Shown one piece after another: positions 16,876-26,423 of a stretch of DNA of 64,000 nucleotides. This DNA comes from Lysinibacillus agricola (GTDB lineage Bacteria > Bacillota > Bacilli > Bacillales_A > Planococcaceae). The notes under the pieces are model-generated. The model was not told the DNA's origin. It did no database searches and saw nothing but the letters and a program-made list of their open reading frames with translations. Both the position numbers and the translations under genes were made by a program. The stretch is from contig NZ_CP067341.1 of assembly GCF_016638705.1 (NCBI RefSeq), forward strand, positions 1,429,501 to 1,493,500. Direction: 5' to 3'. The number at the start of each line of letters is the position of its first letter. Position 1 is the stretch's first letter.

Positions 16876-18987
16876 ATGTCGCTTGAAATGGAACAGAGGG
16901 TTGCCAAGCTCGAACAGGAAATGATGGATTTACGGCAGGAATTAGAGGACTTAAAGCGTCAACAATCTGTTGAAAAAATAAGTACACTAAGTGCCAGAAA
17001 AGCCATGATTGAGCAATCTACGCCAAAACCAGCGCAAAACCTAAAGCCAAATTCGAATCCAAATCCGAATCCAAAGCCAAAAACAATGACAGCTCCAGAA
17101 AAAAAGATGCAGCCACAGCGAACATTGGAGGAGCGTATTATGTGGGCACTTCCAAAATTATTTATGGTTATTTTAGTGATGGGGGTGCTTTGGGGCCTTA
17201 AACTCGTGAGTGATTATGGCTTTTTATCGAACGAGGTTAAAATCATCCTCGCTTATGCATTATCTCTTGCCTTAGCCGCAATAGCTTATGTGTTGGAGCA
17301 TAAAAAAATAGGATCACCAGCCATAACAATTTCCTTATACGGCGGGGCATTTATTGTTGGGATATTAACAACAGCCGCTAGTGCAATATTGTATGAAATT
17401 ATAGGTTTAACGATGGCACTTGTTATTGCCGTTGTTTATATCGGCTACGGTATTGCTATTAGCTTTTTAAAGAAAAATGAGGTATTAACAGTGTTTGTAG
17501 CATTCACCTCACTATTACTACCTTATTTACTAGAATATATGGATTTTAGTCCTGTTATTATTTTAATCTATGTGATTGTGCTATTTACGATGCTGCAATT
17601 GGTCATTCATCACCACAAGCAGAAATTGGCACTCTATATAGCAACCTTTTTCTCTGTGCTAGCTGTCAGCATTGTAGCGTTTATGAACGATGACAATCAA
17701 GCAGTTTTTGCAATAGGTTTGCTTGTTGTCCTATCTATTTTTTACACGAGTTGGTGCCGTTTATATAATGCAGAGTCTAAATGGAAACATATTCATGTTG
17801 GACTCCAATTTAGCCTTGGAACCTTTAGTTTATTGCTCATGAACTTTATCATTAGATTTATTGAATATAACGAAGCACTATTACTCATATTAGTCATCTT
17901 ATTTGCGGTTTTAGCGGGTTATGGCTATAAGCAAAAATGGCAGGAGGCATTTGATAGTGCCGTAACACTCGCATTTATTACACTATGTAATACGCTACTA
18001 GTTATGAATTTACCAGAGAAAGTGGATCATTTATTAATCCCATTCATCATCTTTGCAGGCGTTATGATGGGTTTACGTTTGCGAGCAAGTATGATGAAGG
18101 TTGTCGGCTCATTTTTATTTGCGATTGCACTCGCTTTAAGCTTTATTATTCATGAGCCGACACCATTGTTCAGCATAGATCATGTTAGCTTGATAATGCC
18201 GGGAATATATCTCCTAATTATTTATGTATATGCGAGACGTCCAAAAGAGACACTGACATCCTTCGAAAAGTTTATGAAGGAAATGTATGTGGTTGATATT
18301 GTAGCGGTTATTACGGCTGGTTATTTCTTAGCCTATATCGGAAAGCTGGATGGAACGTACTTTGCAAGTGTTGGTAATATCCCGCATCTAACGTGTTTGA
18401 TCCTCGCTTTACTATTCGTGGGATCACTTTTAGTACCAACAAAATACAAGGGTCGTGCATTAACGCCAGTCCTTAGTGGATTTTTCGTTCTCTTCACCGT
18501 AATGCTTGAAATTATTCCGTACAATATGCAGGGTGTCGAGTGGCTAAATATAGTAACAAGAATCGTGTATATTGCTGTGATCGTAGCAATTATGATTGAT
18601 GTACTGATGAAGGGTCGCATTTATCAAATCTATCAAGAGCAAGCAGAGAAACTTCTAGACCAAATTGTAAGTGCAGGTATTGTGCTTACGATGATATCGG
18701 TTTGGGGTCTCATATACCAACTTTCCTATAATAGTTTGCTTGATTGGAAACTAAGCATTGCCTTTTCAACGATCACATTATTCCTGACAGCGAGTATTTC
18801 GCTATGGCTTAGCACTGTGCGTAACTTACAAACATTACGCCTAACAGGTTTTGTCATCTTAGTGATTGCGTTTATTAAGCTTATATTCTTTGATTTATCC
18901 GCTTTAGACTTATTAATACGAGCAATCCTGTTTATTTCGATAGGTGGGATTGGGTTGCTGTTGTCGGGTAGGTTGTTGAAAAAATAA
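16876..18987 (+). CDS. DUF2339 multispanning membrane protein
   Basis: A 703-residue protein. Residues 3-33 are a heptad-like coiled coil (EMEQRVAKLEQEMMDLRQEL), residues 45-75 are a Pro/Asn/Lys-rich linker with NPNPNPKPK repeats, and from residue 90 onward there are about twenty closely spaced membrane helices. This layout is that of DUF2339 proteins, whose biochemical role is not established. ATG 16876 follows GGGGAGG; it has its own promoter and terminator. Confidence 0.85.
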   Translation: MSLEMEQRVAKLEQEMMDLRQELEDLKRQQSVEKISTLSARKAMIEQSTPKPAQNLKPNSNPNPNPKPKTMTAPEKKMQPQRTLEERIMWALPKLFMVILVMGVLWGLKLVSDYGFLSNEVKIILAYALSLALAAIAYVLEHKKIGSPAITISLYGGAFIVGILTTAASAILYEIIGLTMALVIAVVYIGYGIAISFLKKNEVLTVFVAFTSLLLPYLLEYMDFSPVIILIYVIVLFTMLQLVIHHHKQKLALYIATFFSVLAVSIVAFMNDDNQAVFAIGLLVVLSIFYTSWCRLYNAESKWKHIHVGLQFSLGTFSLLLMNFIIRFIEYNEALLLILVILFAVLAGYGYKQKWQEAFDSAVTLAFITLCNTLLVMNLPEKVDHLLIPFIIFAGVMMGLRLRASMMKVVGSFLFAIALALSFIIHEPTPLFSIDHVSLIMPGIYLLIIYVYARRPKETLTSFEKFMKEMYVVDIVAVITAGYFLAYIGKLDGTYFASVGNIPHLTCLILALLFVGSLLVPTKYKGRALTPVLSGFFVLFTVMLEIIPYNMQGVEWLNIVTRIVYIAVIVAIMIDVLMKGRIYQIYQEQAEKLLDQIVSAGIVLTMISVWGLIYQLSYNSLLDWKLSIAFSTITLFLTASISLWLSTVRNLQTLRLTGFVILVIAFIKLIFFDLSALDLLIRAILFISIGGIGLLLSGRLLKK

Positions 18988-18990
18988 AAA

Positions 18991-19030
18991 GAAAAAGAGA
19001 TTCCAAAAGTTTTTGGAATCTCTTTTAAAA
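18991..19030. terminator. Bidirectional terminator between DUF2339 gene and pilin-like operon
   Basis: A perfect 16-bp stem (18993-19008 with 19011-19026), with T-rich tails on both strands, separates convergent genes. Confidence 0.93.
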
Positions 19031-19092
19031 TCTTCAGACAAATAGGCTAGAACTCTTTCGGATTTCTTATATTCTTTTCAGCACTTAGAAGT

Positions 19093-21048
19093 CTACGAAG
19101 TTTCTATTGGTGCATCAGGATTAATAAAGTCACCATCTGTAGAATATTTTTGTTTTTCTGATGGAGAAAATAGATCTAAATTTAATTTAGATTTATCAAA
19201 TTTATGGCGCGTGTTTGAGCCAACTGCATCAATCTTATTTCCTATGATAGTTCCAAAAATCTGTGAACTACCACTGAAATTTAAAGAAGCATTAGGAACT
19301 AATATAACACTATGGTGATCTTCATTTCCAAACATAGTATTTCCAGTGACATCCATAGTTTTATTACTAGCAATTAATAGATTTCCTGAAATATGACCAT
19401 CAGAAGTTATACTTACAGCACTATTTTTGACATATAAGTTACTTTCAAATTTTTTAGAAACATTTATAGCACTAGGTCCCTCGTAGTAAACTGTTGTATC
19501 AAAAGGACTTCTTTCATTACTAGAAAAATTTACAATAGATAGATCATTTTTCACCAGTAGATTTAATTTACCAGTACCTTTAATTTGAATATGTCCGTTA
19601 CTTGCATTTAAGTGATCAATAACAAGAGTCCTGTTTTGATTGCCAACATCAATCGTTAAAGTTAAATTGCTGTTAATGGAGACGTTTTTAATATAACTAT
19701 TATTAGTTAGAGTAATTATTTTTGCCTGGCCTCCACTAAGTGATAAGTCATTTATCTTTTCAAAATTTGAGCTATCAACATTTAGAAATGGAGGAAGCTC
19801 GGGAATTTGCGCATTTACAAATGACTGATTTTCACAGTTGTTATTGTTCGGGGTTTCGTGCCTATCACTTAATTTATTTAAATAGTAGTTATAATCTACA
19901 TTTTCACTAGCTAAATATTGATTAAACTTTTCTTCGTTCTCAGCTTTAATATTAGTAGTACTATCGCCTTTATGATAAATAATATCCCCCATCGAATATC
20001 TTTTTCTTCCTAAACCCGTAGCCCAGTTTGTCGAATCTTTAACACTTTCTTTCCCGAATATCACTCCGCTAATATCGGAACCTTTTTCATTTAAAAAGTT
20101 TTTATGGGCATATACAAATCCATCTGTTTTTGTTGCATCAATGCCTACCTTAAGGTTAATGTTACCCATAGAAAAAATATTACCGTTAATACGTGGAGAA
20201 CCACCGCTAGCTATTATATTGCCTTTAGAAATTATATCTTTATTAAATGTTGCTCCATTTTTAATAATTATATTATTTAATGATATGACATCACCATTAA
20301 TAGTGGATGTATTAGTAAATGTAATTGCTCCTTTTGCATAAATATTCTTTCCGAGAGTACCTGTATTATTAATTGTTAAATCATTTAATGAAACAATGTC
20401 AGCATCAGTATTTAGTGTATTCGTTGTTGTAAATGAGTTTGTTAACATGCCATAGCAGAAATTATAGTTAGTGGAAGGTGGAACTTCTTCATCTTCGGAT
20501 TTTTCCTTCACAGGTTTTTTGATCGTAAAGGTTTGTGATAGTGTTCTAGACGTTCCATCAATTTTTGCTTCGGATTTTAAGGTGTAAGTATATGGTTGAT
20601 CTTTTATTAATGTTACCTGGGATGAAGGTTGAAGCCCTTTTTGTTTTTCGTAATTTGTTACTTCAGCCCATTTCCCAACTTCAGCCCATTTCTCAACTTC
20701 AAGTCCATTTATTTTCTGAGTTAAATATTCATCTGCTAACTCGAGGTATTCTTTTTCAATTTTATCCCCATCTTTTTCTATATCAAAATTCGCATTATTA
20801 TTATACTTGTTTAAAAACGGAATTAAGACAGACTCAAGTTCATTATTAATTTCTGCTCTCTTTACATTTAAATCAGCCTCGGCAATATAAAATACAGATT
20901 GGTCATTGCGCTCATGTTTCGTAATATTTAATGTGTTTGATGTTATGAACATTAATCCGAGCCCTAGTACTGAAATTAAAACAATAACGAAGAGGGCAAT
21001 TAGAAAAGTATAACCATGTTCATTTTTTAGTAAATATTTTTGTCTCAC
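19093..21048 (-). CDS. Large PilX-like pilus protein with beta-solenoid body
   Basis: A 651-residue protein. The N-terminus (NEHGYTFLIALFVIVLISVLG) resembles PilX-type pilins: a Gly before an aromatic residue and one long membrane helix, but without the Glu at position +5. Residues 40-190 are charged and helical. About residues 195-340 and 440-620 are rich in short Asn/Gly/Thr/Ile repeats of the polymer-forming or beta-helix kind (INNTGTLGKNIYAKG, INGNIFSMGNI, HISGNLLIASNKT). It overlaps the upstream pilin gene by four bases and is last in the three-gene minor-pilin operon. It is several times larger than usual pilins, so it may form a tip or surface-exposed structure; this is inference. Confidence 0.7.
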   Translation of the reverse strand: MRQKYLLKNEHGYTFLIALFVIVLISVLGLGLMFITSNTLNITKHERNDQSVFYIAEADLNVKRAEINNELESVLIPFLNKYNNNANFDIEKDGDKIEKEYLELADEYLTQKINGLEVEKWAEVGKWAEVTNYEKQKGLQPSSQVTLIKDQPYTYTLKSEAKIDGTSRTLSQTFTIKKPVKEKSEDEEVPPSTNYNFCYGMLTNSFTTTNTLNTDADIVSLNDLTINNTGTLGKNIYAKGAITFTNTSTINGDVISLNNIIIKNGATFNKDIISKGNIIASGGSPRINGNIFSMGNINLKVGIDATKTDGFVYAHKNFLNEKGSDISGVIFGKESVKDSTNWATGLGRKRYSMGDIIYHKGDSTTNIKAENEEKFNQYLASENVDYNYYLNKLSDRHETPNNNNCENQSFVNAQIPELPPFLNVDSSNFEKINDLSLSGGQAKIITLTNNSYIKNVSINSNLTLTIDVGNQNRTLVIDHLNASNGHIQIKGTGKLNLLVKNDLSIVNFSSNERSPFDTTVYYEGPSAINVSKKFESNLYVKNSAVSITSDGHISGNLLIASNKTMDVTGNTMFGNEDHHSVILVPNASLNFSGSSQIFGTIIGNKIDAVGSNTRHKFDKSKLNLDLFSPSEKQKYSTDGDFINPDAPIETS

Positions 21049-21485
21049 TTTGTTCCCGCCTTTCTTAAATATAATTCAGCAGAAAATTTTTTACCTTGTA
21101 CATTTGTAATTATTATTGTAATGGCTTGCCCAGTAAAATTAATTTCAAAATCCTGAACACCTGTAGAGAAAATAACACCATTTCTATTTATGCTTTGTTT
21201 CTCTTTATCTAAAACAAATTGTATTTCTCCTTCAAATCCTCTGTTAATAGTTAATTCTGTACGGTAGTTTGAAGAAACAGTATTTGGATTTTTACGTATT
21301 TCTTTTGTAATCACCTTTAAAGCATAGGCGGCATCATTAATATTTTTGTTTGTCTCAGCTTGTTTGTGATAATTAGTTGAGCTTTGGGAAAGGACAGAAT
21401 AAATTATTAGGGCAATCAGGCTTGAAATGACGATAACGGCTAAAACTTCGACAAGTGTTAAGCCAGATTCCTTATGTATCTTCAT
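21045..21485 (-). CDS. Minor pilin, prepilin-type N-terminus (PilW/GspJ-like)
   Basis: A 146-residue prepilin. The leader KIHKESG precedes the cleavage motif (G-LTLVE), with Glu at +5, followed by a hydrophobic helix VLAVIVISSLIALIIYSVL. The C-terminal half is a small beta-rich domain (EGEIQFVLDKEKQSINRNG). It would be cleaved by the prepilin peptidase at 30754. It overlaps the preceding gene by 14 bases and the following gene by four, so translation is coupled. Confidence 0.85.
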   Translation of the reverse strand: MKIHKESGLTLVEVLAVIVISSLIALIIYSVLSQSSTNYHKQAETNKNINDAAYALKVITKEIRKNPNTVSSNYRTELTINRGFEGEIQFVLDKEKQSINRNGVIFSTGVQDFEINFTGQAITIIITNVQGKKFSAELYLRKAGTK

Positions 21486-21942
21486 TATCTAGCCTCCATT
21501 CATAGATGCTCTCCATTTGAGCTTTTATAGCAGCGTTTTCGCATGCTTTACCTTTTTCACATGCATATATAGTAAAGCGAGTTAAATTTCTATCTAAATC
21601 CTCATATTTAATCTTAAGTCTATAGTTAAATACTTCGCCTTCTTTCGTAAAGGAATCCACATCTTGTTTAAAACCAATCCTTGAAACGGCTAGAATAATA
21701 TCTTTTTCTTTTTTTATATTAGTATCATTTTTTTTGATTAATGTACTTTGAGTAATGTTATAAAGCTCTTCCATTTCCTTCTGAGCATAGTAAGTAGCAT
21801 CAAAGATGGTGCTGGATGTCTTCGTTGTTTTCGCGGTACTAATAAAAAATGAGAAAAAGCTCAGTAGAATAATCGTGATGATTACGAGCGAAGCAAGAAC
21901 TTCAACAAGTGTAAATCCTTGTTGCTTTTTTTTTATAAACAT
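21472..21942 (-). CDS. Minor pilin, prepilin-type N-terminus (PilV-like)
   Basis: A 156-residue prepilin: FIKKKQQ leader, G-FTLVE cleavage motif, hydrophobic helix VLASLVIITIILLSFFSFF, then a short helical and beta domain. Two cysteines in CEKGKAC near the C-terminus could form a disulfide loop. I prefer ATG 21942 (MFIKKKQQGF), preceded by GGAAGTGA; a TTG further upstream overlaps that site. It is the first gene of the divergent pilin operon. Confidence 0.87.
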   Translation of the reverse strand: MFIKKKQQGFTLVEVLASLVIITIILLSFFSFFISTAKTTKTSSTIFDATYYAQKEMEELYNITQSTLIKKNDTNIKKEKDIILAVSRIGFKQDVDSFTKEGEVFNYRLKIKYEDLDRNLTRFTIYACEKGKACENAAIKAQMESIYEWRLDNEDT

Positions 21943-22347
21943 AAAATCACTTCCATTCTTCAATAAAATATAAAATTCTACGCATCAATCCATTCTAACT
22001 TCCTTTTTCTTTTAGTGAAAAAATATATGTATTTACATGAATAAGGAAAATTTACATATCTATTATACTTTCAGCTAGTTTGATATACCTTCCTGTAAAG
22101 AGGCAAAAGTGTTTTGAATGTGTCGAATATTTTTAATAAAATTCGATAATTATTTGTGTTTTATAGGTCTTATCACCTCTTTCTTTATGTTTTTTTGAAA
22201 CTAATTAAAAAGAAATAAGTACTTTACTAATTTATTACGGAAAAAGTATTGTATTTTGTAATTGAATTATAGTATTTTTTATATAGTAAAGGCAATAATT
22301 AATAAGGACATTTACTCATAAAGGATTTTAACGGAAGGTGAGTGTCG
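21943..22347. other. Divergent control region of the type IV pilus locus
   Basis: About 400 bp of very AT-rich DNA separates the two pilus operons. A TATAAT on the minus strand (plus 22060-22066 region) is a possible -10 for the minor-pilin operon. An exact TGTCGAA (the Spo0A box core) lies at 22121-22127, followed by ATTCGATA; in AT-rich DNA this may be chance. I see no convincing paired promoter for the rightward operon. Confidence 0.4.
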
Positions 22348-23676
22348 ATGAACAGATACATAAAAAAAATAGTAGGAACAATTGTTTTATTATTTACATT
22401 AATTGGTGTAAGCCTATCTCTTATGCTAGAAAACAGTACTGTATTTGCAAATGGACATAGTAGTTTGTCGACAATCGGCGATATTGAAATAGGTAATCTA
22501 AAAGAAAATGAGTTAGAAATGAAGCTTCAAGAAGCCATTGATGCGTGGGCTGAAACACCTATTACTGTAAATGCAGGAGAGGTAAGTATTACTTTTCCAT
22601 CTAATAATTTGTCATTTGATATATCTTCAGTAATTACTCAGTACAAGTCATTGACAGAAAAGCCTTGGTATGCATTTTGGCAAAAGGACAAAGCTGTACA
22701 TATTCCGATTCCAGTAACAGCTAACGAAACAGTAGTTCAACAAGTTGAGTCAGTTGGAGCCTGGGATACAGAAAAAACACTTCTTCAAATAACAACACAG
22801 GCAAGCAATTTAAAAGATCATGAAATGGAAGCGGTCGTCAAGAAGGATTTCACGCAAGCAGAGGAAAGAATTGCTTTTCAAGTTGCTGAGGTACCTGGAG
22901 CGGTACAAGACATATCCAAAATTACGTCATTATTAAATGATGTGTTAATCGTTCCAAATCAACCTATGTCATTTCTTGCTTTACTAGGTGAACAATCGAA
23001 TTTGGTAAATGAAGCAAGCCTAAATTTTATTGCATCCATACTTTATAGTGTATTACTTCAAACCGACTATGAAATTCTAGAGCGTCATTCTCAACAAATC
23101 ATACCTTCATACTTACAACAAGGTATTGGAGCAGATGTAAATCCCTTTTTAGAAAAAGACCTCCAGTTTATTAATAAATCAAATCAACCTGGGAAACTGA
23201 AAACAACGCTTGAGGGAAATAAATTAAAAATAGAAATCTTTGCAGCAACAAAGGACAAGGAAATAAAAGTTCGTGTAAGCAAAGATAAAATTGTTAAACC
23301 ACGTGTTATTTATCGCTATTCGGATGAGTTAAAGGCCGGTCAAGAACGTATAGAGCAAGAAGGTCAAGAAGGTGTTCGTATTGAGGTTTACCGTTCAATT
23401 GTTGAGAATGGTGCAACGAAAGAACAATTAGTAAGCAAAGAGTACTATGCACCACAAAATCGGATAGTGACTCGTTCATCAAGAGAACCTGTCTTAGTGA
23501 CTGCTTCAACACAAAATGAAGGGACAACCGATCCGGATTTAGAAATGGATTTAGATGGCGATGGCTTACCAGATACTGCACCATCAACTACAGTCGATTC
23601 TACACAAGAAGATGGACCTGAAATTGTCTATGGTTACTATGACAAGGGTGGCAATTTTGTACAAACAAGTCCGTAG
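22348..23676 (+). CDS. Secreted VanW-like/G5-domain protein of the pilus locus
   Basis: A 442-residue protein with an N-terminal membrane helix (about residues 6-28, ending in AFANG-like sequence). A degenerate VanW-type region follows (LNDVLIVPNQPMSFLALLGE ... INKSNQPGKLKTTLEGNKLKIEIF), then a G5 domain (YRYSDELKAGQERIEQEGQEGVRIEVYR, about residues 325-385). The tail is acidic with DLDGDGLPD, a DxDxDG calcium-binding loop. VanW/G5 proteins bind cell-wall or sugar ligands. Start ATG 22348 follows GGAAGGTGAG. pilB starts 17 bases after it, so it is part of the pilus operon, perhaps anchoring or guiding the fibre through the wall. Confidence 0.75.
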   Translation: MNRYIKKIVGTIVLLFTLIGVSLSLMLENSTVFANGHSSLSTIGDIEIGNLKENELEMKLQEAIDAWAETPITVNAGEVSITFPSNNLSFDISSVITQYKSLTEKPWYAFWQKDKAVHIPIPVTANETVVQQVESVGAWDTEKTLLQITTQASNLKDHEMEAVVKKDFTQAEERIAFQVAEVPGAVQDISKITSLLNDVLIVPNQPMSFLALLGEQSNLVNEASLNFIASILYSVLLQTDYEILERHSQQIIPSYLQQGIGADVNPFLEKDLQFINKSNQPGKLKTTLEGNKLKIEIFAATKDKEIKVRVSKDKIVKPRVIYRYSDELKAGQERIEQEGQEGVRIEVYRSIVENGATKEQLVSKEYYAPQNRIVTRSSREPVLVTASTQNEGTTDPDLEMDLDGDGLPDTAPSTTVDSTQEDGPEIVYGYYDKGGNFVQTSP

Positions 23677-23693
23677 TGAATGGAGGGAAGTAC

Positions 23694-25364
23694 ATGGTAG
23701 CGAAGGCAGGGCGTAAACGTTTAGGAGATTTACTTGTTGAATCCGGCGTAATTACAGATGAGCAATTGGATTACGCATTATTGACAAAAATGAAAGATGA
23801 GAAGTTAGGAGATTTTCTTATTAAGGAGAATTTTTTAACAGAGCAACAACTTATTGAAGTACTAGAATTTCAGCTTGGTATTCCACATATTAGCTTAAAT
23901 CAATTTTCTATAAGTCCTGAATTATTGCAACTAATTCCAGCAGAGCTTGCGAAGCGGACAAATATTATGCCAATTCGTAAAGAGAAAAATAAATTATTTA
24001 TCGCAATGGAAGACCCAATGGATTATTTTGCAATAGAAGAAGTACGAATGACAACCGGCTGTCAAATAGAGACGAGTATCGCGGCCAAAGATGATTTATA
24101 TCGCACAATTACAAAATATTATGATTTACAGGAATCCATGGATGCAGCGTTATTAGATATAGGAACGACTGGGACTGACACTCAGGAAGAAATAGAAAAT
24201 GAGGATTCCCCCATTGTTCGATTAGTAAATCAGATCATAGCGAATGGCGTAGCACAGCGAGCAAGCGATATCCATTTTGATCCACAAGAAACGGAACTAC
24301 GTGTTCGCTATCGAGTAGATGGTGTTCTTCGTACCGAACGATCATTGCCAAAGCATATGCAAAATGTTGTGCTTGCTCGTATTAAAATTATGGGTAACTT
24401 AAACATTACTGAAAACCGTATTCCACAGGACGGTCGTATTAAGACCAATGTTAATTTCAGACCTGTAGATATTCGATTATCCACATTGCCAACCGTTTAT
24501 GGGGAGAAGGTCGTTATGCGGATTTTAGATTTAACAACTGCGGCAAATGATATTGATAAATTAGGCTTTAGTGAATGCAATGAAGCTCTTTTCCGCAAAA
24601 TGATAGCACATCCAAATGGCATTATGCTGATAACTGGACCAACGGGCTCAGGGAAATCCTCAACTTTATACGCTGCTCTTACTCATTTAAATGAGGAGGG
24701 AGTAAATATTATTACGGTAGAGGACCCAGTGGAGTATCAATTAGATGGCATCAATCAAATCCAAGTAAAGGAAGAGGTTGGTTTAACATTTGCGGTCGGC
24801 TTACGTTCGATTTTACGACAGGACCCTGACATTGTGATGATTGGGGAAATTCGTGATCTTGAAACTGCACAAATTGCAATTCGTGCTTCACTCACAGGAC
24901 ATTTAGTGTTAAGTACCTTACATACAAACAATGCAGTAGAATCCATTTCACGCTTACATGATATGGGGATTGAACCATTTCTTTTATCCTCTTCACTTAT
25001 AGGAATTATGGCGCAAAGATTAGTACGTGGAGTCTGTCGAGATTGTGCAGAGCCTTATGTATTTACTACACGTGAACTTGAAATACTAGAGGAGAATGGC
25101 ATAGAGGGTGTGACTCATGGTAGGAAGGGGCGTGGATGTCCCGCTTGTAATCATACTGGCTACCGTGGACGTATGGCTATTCATGAAATTTTACCAGTCG
25201 ATCGACAAGTAAAGGACATGATTTTAAGTCGCATGGGGGATATGGTTTTACAAGATTATATGAAGCAAAAGGGTTATCACACATTATTAGTAGATGGACT
25301 TTTAAAGGTCGTAGCAGGCCAAACGACCACATCAGAAATTTTACGCGTGGCAAGCGCAGACTAG
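23694..25364 (+). CDS. pilB: Type IV pilus assembly ATPase PilB
   Basis: A 556-residue hexameric extension ATPase of the GspE/PilB family. The N-terminal MshEN-type domain (RLGDLLVESGVITDEQLDYAL ... LGDFLIKENFLTEQQL) is followed by the catalytic core with Walker A GPTGSGKSS (about residue 315), an Asp box, Walker B IVMIGEIRD, a His box (GHLVLSTLHTN) and the four-cysteine zinc motif (CRDCAEPY ... CPACNHTG). I choose ATG 23694 after GGAGGG. It is followed 12 bases later by pilT. Confidence 0.95.
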   Translation: MVAKAGRKRLGDLLVESGVITDEQLDYALLTKMKDEKLGDFLIKENFLTEQQLIEVLEFQLGIPHISLNQFSISPELLQLIPAELAKRTNIMPIRKEKNKLFIAMEDPMDYFAIEEVRMTTGCQIETSIAAKDDLYRTITKYYDLQESMDAALLDIGTTGTDTQEEIENEDSPIVRLVNQIIANGVAQRASDIHFDPQETELRVRYRVDGVLRTERSLPKHMQNVVLARIKIMGNLNITENRIPQDGRIKTNVNFRPVDIRLSTLPTVYGEKVVMRILDLTTAANDIDKLGFSECNEALFRKMIAHPNGIMLITGPTGSGKSSTLYAALTHLNEEGVNIITVEDPVEYQLDGINQIQVKEEVGLTFAVGLRSILRQDPDIVMIGEIRDLETAQIAIRASLTGHLVLSTLHTNNAVESISRLHDMGIEPFLLSSSLIGIMAQRLVRGVCRDCAEPYVFTTRELEILEENGIEGVTHGRKGRGCPACNHTGYRGRMAIHEILPVDRQVKDMILSRMGDMVLQDYMKQKGYHTLLVDGLLKVVAGQTTTSEILRVASAD

Positions 25365-25376
25365 GATGTGATAGGG

Positions 25377-26423
25377 ATGACAGCATACTCAATTGTAGAA
25401 TTGTTAACACGAGCATTTGAAGAAAAAGCATCAGATTTGCATTTAACAAAAGGCATTCCACCTGTTTATCGTATTCATGGAAAGCTTGAACAATATGGAT
25501 CGATACCATTAGAGACAGAAGACCTGAAAGACATGGTAAAAGATATTCTTCCAGATCATAAAAAGCAAGAATTTGAAGAAAAAGGTGAGACTGATTTTAA
25601 CTTTTCATTGCCTGGGAAATGTCGATTTCGTGTGAATGCATATCATCAACGCAATGAAGTAACGGTTGCGGCTCGCTTAATTGAAGCAATAATTCCTTCG
25701 ATAGAATCACTCAATATGCCAGAGGTTCTGTATAAGCTTGCAGAAAAACCACAAGGATTGATTTTAGTAACAGGTCCTACCGGTTCCGGTAAATCGACAA
25801 CATTAGCAGCAATGATTGATCATATAAATGAGACACGTTCGAAGCATATTATTACGTTGGAGGATCCAATTGAATATTTACATGCGCATAAAAAATCAAT
25901 GATTAATCAACGCGAAGTTGGTGTAGATACAATGAGTTTTGCGAATGGTCTGCGTGCTTCATTGCGTCAAGATCCCGATATAATTTTGGTCGGTGAGATG
26001 CGAGATTATGAAACGATTTCAACAGCCATAACAGCTGCTGAAACGGGACATTTAGTGATGGCAACACTACATACAAGCAGTGCACCAACAACAATTGACC
26101 GCATTATTGATGTGTTTCCACCACATCAGCAAAGTCAAATTCGTGTGCAACTTGCGAATGTGCTACAAGGTATTATTTCACAGCGATTATTTGTACGTAA
26201 AGATGTAAAAGGGCGTATCGCTGCAACAGAAATTTTAGTACAAGCACCTTCCATTTCAAACTTGATCCGTAACGAAAAAATTCATCAAATCCCAAGCGTT
26301 ATGCAGACAAGCAAGGCATTGGGCATGCACACACTAGAATCATCAATGCAGCATTTAATCGCAACAGGGAAAATTTCTCTAGAGGATGCAAGACCCTATA
26401 TGAACGCTGGTGATTATAGTTGA
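25377..26423 (+). CDS. pilT: Type IV pilus retraction ATPase PilT
   Basis: A 348-residue protein that should power pilus retraction and twitching. The N-terminus ASDLHLTKGIPPVYRIHG is typical of PilT. Walker A is GPTGSGKSTT, Walker B is DIILVGEMRD, the His box is GHLVMATLHTSSA, and the PilT-specific AIRNLIRE-like helix appears as PSISNLIRNEK. The ATG at 25377 lies five bases after AGGATGTGA; the GTG at 25368 is inside that site. A dedicated retraction motor argues for dynamic pili rather than a static secretion pseudopilus. Confidence 0.94.
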   Translation: MTAYSIVELLTRAFEEKASDLHLTKGIPPVYRIHGKLEQYGSIPLETEDLKDMVKDILPDHKKQEFEEKGETDFNFSLPGKCRFRVNAYHQRNEVTVAARLIEAIIPSIESLNMPEVLYKLAEKPQGLILVTGPTGSGKSTTLAAMIDHINETRSKHIITLEDPIEYLHAHKKSMINQREVGVDTMSFANGLRASLRQDPDIILVGEMRDYETISTAITAAETGHLVMATLHTSSAPTTIDRIIDVFPPHQQSQIRVQLANVLQGIISQRLFVRKDVKGRIAATEILVQAPSISNLIRNEKIHQIPSVMQTSKALGMHTLESSMQHLIATGKISLEDARPYMNAGDYS

